Assembly: GCA_963971575.1 (NCBI GenBank)
Contig: OZ020611.1
Span: 245,234,654-245,298,653, forward strand
Direction of reading: 5' to 3'
Length of the DNA stretch: 64,000 nucleotides
From: Liopterus haemorrhoidalis
Lineage: Eukaryota > Arthropoda > Insecta > Coleoptera > Dytiscidae
Part shown: positions 43,901 through 55,841 of the stretch, piece by piece
Layout: every line of letters starts with the position of its first letter
Numbering within the stretch: the first letter of the stretch is position 1
Notes under the pieces: model-generated
Told to the model about the DNA's origin: nothing
What the model saw: the letters and a program-made list of their open reading frames with translations, nothing else
Databases searched by the model: none
Translations under genes and position numbers: made by a program

Positions 43901-46900
43901 TACATGCTTTTGTATAAGTTTGGTTATTAAGGCCCCAATTTCCTTCGACTAAAATGGACTTGAGGAACTCAAAAATTTAAACCAGATGTCCCTATCTTTT
44001 ACCGTTATTGAGATATAATTTTTTGAAAAATTAAATTCTATTACAAAAATTACAAAATTTTTCAAAAATTTTTTTTGTTTAAAATATGTTTTAAAATGTG
44101 CCTTTACCATATATCGGACCTTAAAACTTCAAAAATTCCAACCGCAGGTCCCTATCTCTTTTAGTTTTTGAAATACATGTTCATATACACTCTGTTAATT
44201 TTTTTGAAAAAAAAAAGTTTTCCTAATACAGTCCAAAATATGGCCGTTAGGTAATTTTAGGGTGAGGATTAATAATAAAATATTTAAAAAAATCAAGAGG
44301 CCTTAGTTTTTGAGTTATAGTCAATTTTAGGTACTATTTTCCGATATAGTCAATTTTAGGTACTTTTTTTCCGATTTACTCAAAAACAGTTGGCCAAAAT
44401 CCAAAATGAACCTTATTTTTGTGATCTACGGCCCAATGTGTATCAATTTTGAGAAAAATCCGAAATATTTTTTTTTGTAAAAATTCGAGATTTCTTATCG
44501 AAGGGGTCCCCCTTACGATTTTTCGATTTTTTGCCATTTTTAAGGGTTTTGTTTAATGATACATGCTTTTGTATAAGTTTGGTTATTAAGGCCCCAATTA
44601 CCTTCGACTAAAATGGACTTGAGGAACTCAAAAATTTAAACCAGATGTCCCTATCTTTTACCGTTATTGAGATATAATTTTTTGAAAAATTAAATTCTAT
44701 TACAAAAATTTCAAAATTTTTCAAAAATTTTTTTTGTTTAAAATATGTTTTAAAATGTGCCTTTACCATATATCGGACCTTAAAACTTCAAAAATTCCAA
44801 CCGCAGGTCCCTATCTCTTTTAGTTTTTGAAATACATGTTCATATATTCTCTGTTCATTTTTTTGAAAAAAAAAAGGTTTCCTAATACAGTCGAAAATAT
44901 GGCCGTTAGGTAATTTTGGGGTGAGGATTAATAAAAAAATATTTAAAAAAATCAAGAGGCCTTAGTTTTTGAGTAATAGTCAATTTTAGGTAATATTTTC
45001 CGATATAGTCAATTTTAGGTACTTTTTTTCCGATTTACTCAAAAACAGTTGGCCAAAATCCAAAATGAACCTTATTTATGTGATCTACGGCCCAATGTGT
45101 ATCAATTTTGAGAAAAATCCGAAATATTTTTTTTTGTAAAAATTCGAGATTTCTTATCGAAGGGGTCCCCCTTACGATTTTTCGATTTTTTGCCATTTTT
45201 AAGGGTTTTGTTTAATGATACATGCTTTTGTATAAGTTTGGTTATTAAGGCCCCAATTTCCTTCGACTAAAATGGACTTGAGGAACTCAAAAATTTAAAC
45301 CAGAGGTCCCTATCTTTTACCGTTATTGAGATATAATTTTTTGAAAAATTAAATTCTATTACAAAAATTTCAAAATTTTTCAAAAATTTTTTTTGTTTAA
45401 AATATGTTTTAAAATGTGCCTTTACCATATATCGGACCTTAAAACTTCAAAAATTCCAACCGCAGGTCCCTATCTCTTTTAGTTTTTGAAATACATGTTC
45501 ATATATTCTCTGTTCATTTTTTTGAAAAAAAAAAGGTTTCCTAATACAGTCCAAAATATGGCCGTTAGGTAATTTTGGGGTGAGGATTAATAAAAAAATA
45601 TTTAAAAAAATCAAGAGGCCTTAGTTTTTGAGTAATAGTCAATTTTAGGTAATATTTTCCGATATAGTCAATTTTAGGTACTTTTTTTCCGATTTACTCA
45701 AAAACAGTTGGCCAAAATCCAAAATGAACCTTATTTATGTGATCTACGGCCCAATGTGTATCAATTTTGAGAAAAATCCGAAATATTTTTTTTTGTAAAA
45801 ATTCGAGATTTCTTATCGAAGGGGTCCCCCTTACGATTTTTCGATTTTTTGCCATTTTTAAGGGTTTTGTTTAATGATACATGCTTTTGTATAAGTTTGG
45901 TTATTAAGGCCCCAATTTCCTTCGACTAAAATGGACTTGAGGAACTCAAAAATTTAAACCAGAGGTCCCTATCTTTTACCGTTATTGAGATATAATTTTT
46001 TGAAAAATTAAATTCTATTACAAAAATTTCAAAATTTTTCAAAAATTTTTTTTGTTTAAAATATGTTTTAAAATGTGCCTTTACCATATATCGGACCTTA
46101 AAACTTCAAAAATTCCAACCGCAGGTCCCTATCTCTTTTAGTTTTTGAAATACATGTTCATATATTCTCTGTTCATTTTTTTGAAAAAAAAAAGGTTTCC
46201 TAATACAGTCCAAAATATGGCCGTTAGGTAATTTTGGGGTGAGGATTAATAAAAAAATATTTAAAAAAATCAAGAGGCCTTAGTTTTTGAGTTATAGTCA
46301 ATTTTAGGTAATATTTTCCGATATAGTCAATTTTAGGTACTTTTTTTCCGATTTACTCAAAAACAGTTGGCCAAAATCCAAAATGAACCTTATTTATGTG
46401 ATCTACGGCCCAATGTGTATCAATTTTGAGAAAAATCCGAAATATTTTTTTTTGTAAAAATTCGAGATTTCTTATCGAAGGGGTCCCCCTTACGATTTTT
46501 CGATTTTTTGCCATTTTTAAGGGTTTTGTTTAATGATACATGCTTTTGTATAAGTTTGGTTATTAAGGCCCCAATTACCTTCGACTAAAATGGACTTGAG
46601 GAACTCAAAAATTTAAACCAGATGTCCCTATCTTTTACCGTTATTGAGATATAATTTTTTGAAAAATTAAATTCTATTACAAAAATTACAAAATTTTTCA
46701 AAAATTTTTTTTGTTTAAAATATGTTTTAAAATGTGCCTTTACCATATATCGGACCTTAAAACTTCAAAAATTCCAACCGCAGGTCCCTATCTCTTTTAG
46801 TTTTTGAAATACATGTTCATATACACTCTGTTAATTTTTTTGAAAAAAAAAAGTTTTCCTAATACAGTCCAAAATATGGCCGTTAGGTAATTTTAGGGTG

Positions 46901-49900
46901 AGGATTAATAATAAAATATTTAAAAAAATCAAGAGGCCTTAGTTTTTGAGTTATAGTCAATTTTAGGTACTATTTTCCGATATAGTCAATTTTAGGTACT
47001 TTTTTTCCGATTTACTCAAAAACAGTTGGCCAAAATCCAAAATGAACCTTATTTTTGTGATCTACGGCCCAATGTGTATCAATTTTGAGAAAAATCCGAA
47101 ATATTTTTTTTTGTAAAAATTCGAGATTTCTTATCGAAGGGGTCCCCCTTACGATTTTTCGATTTTTTGCCATTTTTAAGGGTTTTGTTTAATGATACAT
47201 GCTTTTGTATAAGTTTGGTTATTAAGGCCCCAATTTCCTTCGACTAAAATGGACTTGAGGAACTCAAAAATTTAAACCAGAGGTCCCTATCTTTTACCGT
47301 TATTGAGATATAATTTTTTGAAAAATTAAATTCTATTACAAAAATTTCAAAATTTTTCAAAAATTTTTTTTGTTTAAAATATGTTTTAAAATGTGCCTTT
47401 ACCATATATCGGACCTTAAAACTTCAAAAATTCCAACCGCAGGTCCCTATCTCTTTTAGTTTTTGAAATACATGTTCATATATTCTCTGTTCATTTTTTT
47501 GAAAAAAAAAAGGTTTCCTAATACAGTCCAAAATATGGCCGTTAGGTAATTTTGGGATGAGGATTAATAAAAAAATATTTAAAAAAATCAAGAGGCCTTA
47601 GTTTTTGAGTTATAGTCAATTTTAGGTAATATTTTCCGATATAGTCAATTTTAGGTACTTTTTTTCCGATTTACTCAAAAACAGTTGGCCAAAATCCAAA
47701 ATGAACCTTATTTATGTGATCTACGGCCCAATGTGTATCAATTTTGAGAAAAATCCGAAATATTTTTTTTTGTAAAAATTCGAGATTTCTTATCGAAGGG
47801 GTCCCCCTTACGATTTTTCGATTTTTTGCCATTTTTAAGGGTTTTGTTTAATGATACATGCTTTTGTATAAGTTTGGTTATTAAGGCCCCAATTACCTTC
47901 GACTAAAATGGACTTGAGGAACTCAAAAATTTAAACCAGATGTCCCTATCTTTTACCGTTATTGAGATATAATTTTTTGAAAAATTAAATTCTATTACAA
48001 AAATTTCAAAATTTTTCAAAAATTTTTTTTGTTTAAAATATGTTTTAAAATGTGCCTTTACCATATATCGGACCTTAAAACTTCAAAAATTCCAACCGCA
48101 GGTCCCTATCTCTTTTAGTTTTTGAAATACATGTTCATATATTCTCTGTTCATTTTTTTGAAAAAAAAAAGGTTTCCTAATACAGTCCAAAATATGGCCG
48201 TTAGGTAATTTTGGGGTGAGGATTAATAAAAAAATATTTAAAAAAATCAAGAGGCCTTAGTTTTTGAGTTATAGTCAATTTTAGGTACTATTTTCCGATA
48301 TAGTCAATTTTAGGTACTTTTTTTCCGATTTACTCAAAAACAGTTGGCCAAAATCCAAAATGAACCTTATTTTTGTGATCTACGGCCCAATGTGTATCAA
48401 TTTTGAGAAAAATCCGAAATTTTTTTTTGTGAAAATTCGAGATTTCTTATCGAAGGGGTCCCCATTACGATTTTTCGATTTTTTACCATTTTTAAGGGTT
48501 TTGTTTAATGATACATGCTTTTGTATAAGTTTGGTTATTAAGGCCCCAATTTCCTTCGACTAAAATGGACTTGAGGAACTCAAAAATTTAAACCAGATGT
48601 CCCTATCTTTTACCGTTATTGAGATATAATTTTTTGAAAAATTAAATTCTATTACAAAAATTACAAAATTTTTCAAAAATTTTTTTTGTTTAAAATATGT
48701 TTTAAAATGTGCCTTTACCATATATCGGACCTTAAAACTTCAAAAATTCCAACCGCAGGTCCCTATCTCTTTTAGTTTTTGAAATACATGTTCATATACA
48801 CTCTGTTAATTTTTTTGAAAAAAAAAAGTTTTCCTAATACAGTCCAAAATATGGCCGTTAGGTAATTTTAGGGTGAGGATTAATAATAAAATATTTAAAA
48901 ACATCAAGAGGCCTTAGTTTTTGAGTTATAGTCAATTTTAGGTACTATTTTCCGATATAGTCAATTTTAGGTACTTTTTTTTTCCGATTTACTCAAAAAC
49001 AGTTGGCCAAAATCCAAAATGAACCTTATTTTTGTGATCTACGGCCCAATGTGTATCAATTTTGAGAAAAATCCGAAATATTTTTTTTTGTAAAAATTCG
49101 AGATTTCTTATCGAAGGGGTCCCCCTTACGATTTTTCGATTTTTTGCCATTTTTAAGGGTTTTGTTTAATGATACATGCTTTTGTATAAGTTTGGTTATT
49201 AAGGCCCCAATTTCCTTCGACTAAAATGGACTTGAGGAACTCAAAAATTTAAACCAGAGGTCCCTATCTTTTACCGTTATTGAGATATAATTTTTTGAAA
49301 AATTAAATTCTATTACAAAAATTTCAAAATTTTTCAAAAATTTTTTTTGTTTAAAATATGTTTTAAAATGTGCCTTTACCATATATCGGACCTTAAAACT
49401 TCAAAAATTCCAACCGCAGGTCCCTATCTCTTTTAGTTTTTGAAATACATGTTCATATATTCTCTGTTCATTTTTTTGAAAAAAAAAAGGTTTCCTAATA
49501 CAGTCCAAAATATGGCCGTTAGGTAATTTTGGGGTGAGGATTAATAAAAAAATATTTAAAAAAATCAAGAGGCCTTAGTTTTTGAGTTATAGTCAATTTT
49601 AGGTAATATTTTCCGATATAGTCAATTTTAGGTACTTTTTTTCCGATTTACTCAAAAACAGTTGGCCAAAATCCAAAATGAACCTTATTTATGTGATCTA
49701 CGGCCCAATGTGTATCAATTTTGAGAAAAATCCGAAATATTTTTTTTTGTAAAAATTCGAGATTTCTTATCGAAGGGGTCCCCCTTACGATTTTTCGATT
49801 TTTTGCCATTTTTAAGGGTTTTGTTTAATGATACATGCTTTTGTATAAGTTTGGTTATTAAGGCCCCAATTTCCTTCGACTAAAATGGACTTGAGGAACT

Positions 49901-52805
49901 CAAAAATTTAAACCAGAGGTCCCTATCTTTTACCGTTATTGAGATATAATTTTTTGAAAAATTAAATTCTATTACAAAAATTTCAAAATTTTTCAAAAAT
50001 TTTTTTTGTTTAAAATATGTTTTAAAATGTGCCTTTACCATATATCGGACCTTAAAACTTCAAAAATTCCAACCGCAGGTCCCTATCTCTTTTAGTTTTT
50101 GAAATACATGTTCATATATTCTCTGTTCATTTTTTTGAAAAAAAAAAAGGTTTCCTAATACAGTCCAAAATATGGCCGTTAGGTAATTTTGGGGTGAGGA
50201 TTAATAAAAAAATATTTAAAAAAATCAAGAGGCCTTAGTTTTTGAGTTATAGTCAATTTTAGGTAATATTTTCCGATATAGTCAATTTTAGGTACTTTTT
50301 TTCCGATTTACTCAAAAACAGTTGGCCAAAATCCAAAATGAACCTTATTTATGTGATCTACGGCCCAATGTGTATCAATTTTGAGAAAAATCCGAAATAT
50401 TTTTTTTTGTAAAAATTCGAGATTTCTTATCGAAGGGGTCCCCCTTACGATTTTTCGATTTTTTGCCATTTTTAAGGGTTTTGTTTAATGATACATGCTT
50501 TTGTATAAGTTTGGTTATTAAGGCCCCAATTTCCTTCGACTAAAATGGACTTGAGGAACTCAAAAATTTAAACCAGAGGTCCCTATCTTTTACCGTTATT
50601 GAGATATAATTTTTTGAAAAATTAAATTCTATTACAAAAATTTCAAAATTTTTCAAAAATTTTTTTTGTTTAAAATATGTTTTAAAATGTGCCTTTACCA
50701 TATATCGGACCTTAAAACTTCAAAAATTCCAACCGCAGGTCCCTATCTCTTTTAGTTTTTGAAATACATGTTCATATATTCTCTGTTCATTTTAAAAAAA
50801 AAAAAAAGGTTTCCTAATACAGTCCAAAATATGGCCGTTAGGTAATTTTGGGGTGAGGATTAATAAAAAAATATTTAAAAAAATCAAGAGGCCTTAGTTT
50901 TTGAGTTATAGTCAATTTTAGGTACTATTTTCCGATATAGTCAATTTTAGGTACTTTTTTTCCGATTTACTCAAAAACAGTTGGCCAAAATCCAAAATGA
51001 ACCTTATTTTTGTGATCTACGGCCCAATGTGTATCAATTTTGAGAAAAATCCGAAATATTTTTTTTTGTGAAAATTCGAGATTTCTTATCGAAGGGGTCC
51101 CCCTTACGATTTTTCGATTTTTTACCATTTTTAAGGGTTTTGTTTAATGATACATGCTTTTGTATAAGTTTGGTTATTAAGGCCCCAATTTCCTTCGACT
51201 AAAATGGACTTGAGGAACTCAAAAATTTAAACCAGATGTCCCTATCTTTTACCGTTATTGAGATATAATTTTTTGAAAAATTAAATTCTATTACAAAAAT
51301 TTCAAAATTTTTCAAAAATTTTTTTTGTTTAAAATATGTTTTAAAATGTGCCTTTACCATATATCGGACCTTAAAACTTCAAAAATTCCAACCGCAGGTC
51401 CCTATCTCTTTTAGTTTTTGAAATACATGTTCATATACACTCTGTTAATTTTTTTGAAAAAAAAAAGTTTTCCTAATACAGTCCAAAATATGGCCGTTAG
51501 GTAATTTTAGGGTGAGGATTAATAATAAAATATTTAAAAAAATCAAGAGGCCTTAGTTTTTGAGTTATAGTCAATTTTAGGTACTATTTTCCGATATAGT
51601 CAATTTTAGGTACTTTTTTTCCGATTTACTCAAAAACAGTTGGCCAAAATCCAAAATGAACCTTATTTTTGTGATCTACGGCCCAATGTGTATCAATTTT
51701 GAGAAAAATCCGAAATATTTTTTTTTGTAAAAATTCGAGATTTCTTATCGAAGGGGTCCCCCTTACGATTTTTCGATTTTTTGCCATTTTTAAGGGTTTT
51801 GTTTAATGATACATGCTTTTGTATAAGTTTGGTTATTAAGGCCCCAATTTCCTTCGACTAAAATGGACTTGAGGAACTCAAAAATTTAAACCAGAGGTCC
51901 CTATCTTTTACCGTTATTGAGATATAATTTTTTGAAAAATTAAATTCTATTACAAAAATTTCAAAATTTTTTAAAAATTTTTTTTGTTTAAAATATGTTT
52001 TAAAATGTGCCTTTACCATATATCGGACCTTAAAACTTCAAAAATTCCAACCGCAGGTCCCTATCTCTTTTAGTTTTTGAAATACATGTTATATATTCTC
52101 TGTTCATTTTTTTGAAAAAAAAAAGTTTTCCTAATACAGTCCAAAATATGGCCGTTAGGTAATTTTGGGATGAGGATTAATAAAAAAATATTTAAAAAAA
52201 TCAAGAGGCCTTAGTTTTTGAGTTATAGTCAATTTTAGGTACTATTTTCCGATATAGTCAATTTTAGGTACTTTTTTTCCGATTTACTCAAAAACAGTTG
52301 GCCAAAATCCAAAATGAACCTTATTTTTGTGATCTACGGCCCAATGTGTATCAATTTTGAGAAAAATCCGAAATATTTTTTTTTGTAAAAATTCGAGATT
52401 TCTTATCGAAGGGGTCCCCCTTACGATTTTTCGATTTTTTGCCATTTTTAAGGGTTTTGTTTAATGATACATGCTTTTGTATAAGTTTGGTTATTAAGGC
52501 CCCAATTTCCTTCGACTAAAATGGACTTGAGGAACTCAAAAATTTAAACCAGAGGTCCCTATCTTTTACCGTTATTGAGATATAATTTTTTGAAAAATTA
52601 AATTCTATTACAAAAATTTCAAAATTTTTCAAAAATTTTTTTTGTTTAAAATATGTTTTAAAATGTGCCTTTACCATATATCGGACCTTAAAACTTCAAA
52701 AATTCCAACCGCAGGTCCCTATCTCTTTTAGTTTTTGAAATACATGTTCATATATTCTCTGTTCATTTTTTTGAAAAAAAAAGTTTTCCTAATACAGTCC
52801 AAAAT
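37911..52805 (+). repeat. Satellite array: 22.6 head-to-tail copies of a ~659-bp monomer
   Basis: Starting each monomer at CTTATCGAAGGGGTCCC, starts fall at 37911, 38568, 39227, 39886, 40544, 41203, 41860, 42519, 43178, 43835, 44494, 45153, 45812, 46471, 47130, 47789, 48446, 49107, 49766, 50426, 51085, 51744 and 52402; spacings are 657-661. The last copy stops at about 52805. Copies differ by few substitutions, and variants fall into recurrent classes. Each monomer holds a ~30-bp tandem duplication (TAGTCAATTTTAGGTACT twice) and long A/T runs. There is no conserved gene: the 67-codon frame beginning MNLIFVIYG opens in only four copies. The array fills most of XRN1 intron c-d. Confidence 0.98.
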
Positions 52806-53005
52806 CATCTGGTGTCATTCTTAAACACAGTCTGTACTCTTTTTGATCTTCCACGGCTAATTCACGAAATAGAAGGACTGATGCGCCATGGGTAGTTCTT
52901 CTATCAATCCACTTTTTAACCCATTTTTGTTTAGGATTATATTCTGTACCGAATACTTCAATAAGACAATTAATTATTTCCTCCACAAGAAATGATGTAA
53001 TTCAA
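52806..53005 (-). pseudogene. PIF/Harbinger transposase fragment at the right edge of the array
   Basis: Minus-strand codons give KKWIDRRTTHGASVLLFREL then EDQKEYRLCLRMTPDDF, the N-terminal part of a Harbinger nuclease. The array sequence switches into it within the AATACAGTCCAAAAT part of the monomer. No terminal repeats found for it. Confidence 0.7.
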
Positions 53006-53159
53006 AATACCACTTTTTTAATGGTATCACGCCGGCGACGATGTTTATCCACATTCATAAACTATTTTTTGCAAAAAGATAATTTCACTACAAAATCACA
53101 GTGAAGATGTCAAATGTGTTTTGACACTTACTATCCAGAAAATAAGATATGCTGGATAG

Positions 53160-53640
53160 TAAGCTGTCCGTCCGTCCGTCCGTCGTCTGTCTGTCTGTGT
53201 ACACGTGCAGAGCAAATTCAGCTAAAAGGATTTCCATGAAACTGCATATTTAAACTTTTGACATCTATGGCACGAGTTGATCAACTTTTGGTAAAAATCG
53301 GTTGACTAGAAATGGAAGTTTTCCTAAATATCTATTTTTTCATACTTATATGTATGTAACGTTTCCATGATAATGATAAATAATATCTCTGTTAGAAAAT
53401 ATTAGGCCAAGTTATTTCTACTCTGCTGCTAGAATGTATTTTATACAAGTACTTTATGATGGCGGTCGGTCCTGTGGTGGCCACAGCTGATTTTTTCATA
53501 CTTATATGTAACGTTTATAATATCTCTGTTATAAAATATTAGGCCAAGTTATTTCTACTCTGCTGCTAGAAGTACTAGAAGTACTAGAAGACAAATACTT
53601 TGTGATGGCGGTCGGTCCTGTGGCGGCCACAGCTGATTTT
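53160..53640 (+). repeat. G-X repeat, direct copy at the right edge, with duplicated X part
   Basis: Begins with (GTCC)n at 53166-53198, then GTGTACACGTGCAGAGCAAA and GGCACGAGTTGATCAACTTT; an internal deletion joins it to the X part (TATCTCTGTTAGAAAATATT, ATGATGGCGGTCGGTCCTGT). The X part is repeated at about 53495-53640 with a small AGAAGTACT duplication. Opposite orientation to the copy at 36007-37910. Confidence 0.8.
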
Positions 53641-54084
53641 TTATTTTATTCTATATAATAAACTTTTATTTTCTGAATTATTAATATTATAATTAAAAAA
53701 GTATACTTGATTAAAAATGCAAAAGTAAAATTAAAATAAACATTTCAAGTTTTTCGTTAAAAACCTGAAATAAATGTAATTTTTCAAATTAACTATTTCA
53801 TTGAAGTAAATGGAATTTTAATAATTTTAAGTTGTCCCTAGTTTACTTTTTACGGTTAAAGTGGGCTTTTGCTAAACAAAATGACCAAAAGGTTCATTCA
53901 ATCGTTAAAAATTATTAGATTTGAAAATTTAGTATTTCACCAACCTAAAGTAATAAAATTTGCTGTGTATAGAAGAAGCAGTTCTGCCAATTAAACACTG
54001 CGGCACAAATCTGACGTCGGCTTCAACAAAGATTTGCGCTACTTTTTTTAAAATGGGACTTTAGTATCAATGATATAGACATAC
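53641..54084. other. Unassigned intron sequence
   Basis: XRN1 intron c-d next to the donor of exon c. A faint TTTTGCTAAACAAAATGACC block recalls the hairpin MITE at 62130-62470. Nothing else recognised. Confidence 0.45.
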
Positions 54085-54294
54085 CTGGTCTGTGGGTTTA
54101 GGCGGAGTGAATGATTGCGACTGCGACGGCGCTTGCGTGGGGAATCCTTGCGACTGCGGCTGAGCTTGCGTAGGGAATCCCTGCGACTGCGCTTGTGGAG
54201 CGAATCCCTGCGCCTGCGCGAACTGTGGCGGTCTCGGCATATTTTGATGTGACGGGAATATTGCTGGTGGCATCGTTTGTTTCGCCTGGTTACG
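54085..54294 (-). CDS. XRN1: XRN1/Pacman exon c (Q-rich repeats)
   Basis: 70 codons: RNQAKQTMPPAIFPSHQNMP then RPPQFAQAQGFAPQAQSQGF, with the short repeat QSQGFPTQA occurring with variation several times, ending PPKPTDQ. Acceptor TTTGTTTGTAG (ending 54295), donor CAG|GTATGT (54085/54084), phase 0. Disordered tail. It is the upstream border of the 21.4-kb intron with the satellite array. Confidence 0.86.
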
Positions 54295-54319
54295 CTACAA
54301 ACAAATTTATAAAACACTA

Positions 54320-55505
54320 TAGTCGGATTGCTGATAGGTGACTGTTCGTTGCTACAAGTATCAATATACAATACTATATGCTTTCTCTGTCTATATCATT
54401 ATAATTATTTGCATACCCATAGTAACGTATAGTGATGCAAGTTGACAACTAACCTTCCAAATTATTTTAATAAAAAACAAAGCATTAGAAAGAAACGGCA
54501 TGATTCGTAGATATCTTTACTAATTAGAGCACGAAAATAAATTCACAGCAGTACTCAAACAAACAAAATTATTAATTTTAAGGTAATAATTATAAATAAG
54601 GAAAAACTTATACTCATACGTAAATTTTGGATTATAATTTGTTGTTTAATTAAATTAAATTTTTATGTTTCCCCTAAGTACAAAGTAATAAAATATTAAG
54701 TAAAAATATATTTATTCATATAATATATTGCTACAGGTTGTATTTAAATGTTTATTTTTATTTAAAAAAAATTAGTCACTGTAATGCATGATATCGTCGT
54801 CATCTGAACTATCGCTGTCATTTCTTGTATTTATTATTATTGGATTAATATCATCAACAATCCTTTCCCTTTCCCACCATTCATTTATTAAATTTTCGAT
54901 TTTTTAACAGATTTTGCCCAAGTTTCACAACTAATTTGATCACAGGCTACTTGCCCCTTTTCAAAAACTTCGTTATCACTATATCCGTTTTGACCAATAT
55001 GTCTATCATAATAATTTTTTGTTATACCCCAAATTAGTTCAATAGGGTTAAACTGGCAGTGATAAGGAGGTAATTTTAGTACTTCATGACCATACGTTTG
55101 TGCCAATGTATTAATAAAATAAACTGGTTCAGATTTTAAGTTTCCTTCGTTTTCTCGTGATTTTGTTAGTGAGAAGTTCAGATTTATTACATTTTATAAT
55201 TCTACGAATTGTTGATTCCGAAATCTTTAAGGCAGGTGCTACTCTTTGACGGACACAAGATAGAGAAATAAGTGGCCCATTGTTCTCTTTTTCGGAACTA
55301 AAATATTTCAGCAGATTTAAAATTAAAGTTTATGAATTTAATAATTGGCCGCAAGCTCTATTAATTAATATTATTAACAGACACTGACAGCTAAGACAAA
55401 TAACAAAAAACATTTTTAAAATCGCCGATAAATGGTAACTAGATTATTATATGAATGCACTACTTAATACATACATGTAACAATCACCTGTCAGCAATCC
55501 GACTA
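54320..55505 (-). mobile_element. IS630/Tc1-type internal-deletion derivative, copy 3
   Basis: TA-flanked (54318-54319, 55506-55507), inverted ends TAGTCGGATTGCTGATAGGT. The minus strand at 55106-54888 encodes the LKLPPYHCQFNPIELIWG box; a small frameshift near 54960 and another near 55140 separate it from the HTH part. The same internal deletion as the other two copies. Only about 25 bases from the acceptor of exon c. Confidence 0.85.
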
Positions 55506-55507
55506 TA

Positions 55508-55841
55508 GTAGACTACCCCGTCTGCAATTATTTTGTCCATACAACGATTATTTTGATAGACAAAAAACGTTTTTCATATTTTTCATATTATTTACGAAAA
55601 TAAATAAATTTTTATATGGCTGAATAGCAAAAAAAAAGCTCTTTTCAAAATTATCATAACCTACCACAAGGGTTACCTTTTATGTGTTTACAACCTACCA
55701 CTAGATGGTAATATTGAAATGTCTCGTTACTATATTCGTAAAATTTGACATTTTTTATTGTGCAATCAGTGGCAGCTTATAAATTCAATCAGTGACACTT
55801 GCTCAACTACAAATTACACTTCAATAAATCTGCTGAAATTA
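55508..55841 (+). repeat. Intron sequence with a mariner leader fragment
   Basis: GTTACTATATTCGTAAAATT and CAGTGGCAGCTTATAAATT (55728-55785) match the leader of the mariner at 3816. No coding part follows. Confidence 0.5.

Noticed and set aside
38482..48563. Four identical 67-codon frames (MNLIFVIYG...) at 38482, 41774, 43749 and 48360
   Set aside because: They are the same stretch of satellite monomer; most other copies have it closed by substitutions or a one- or two-base change, so there is no coding constraint.
37911..52805. CRISPR-like array
   Set aside because: The unit is ~659 bp with no short repeat/unique spacer alternation, in a eukaryotic intron.
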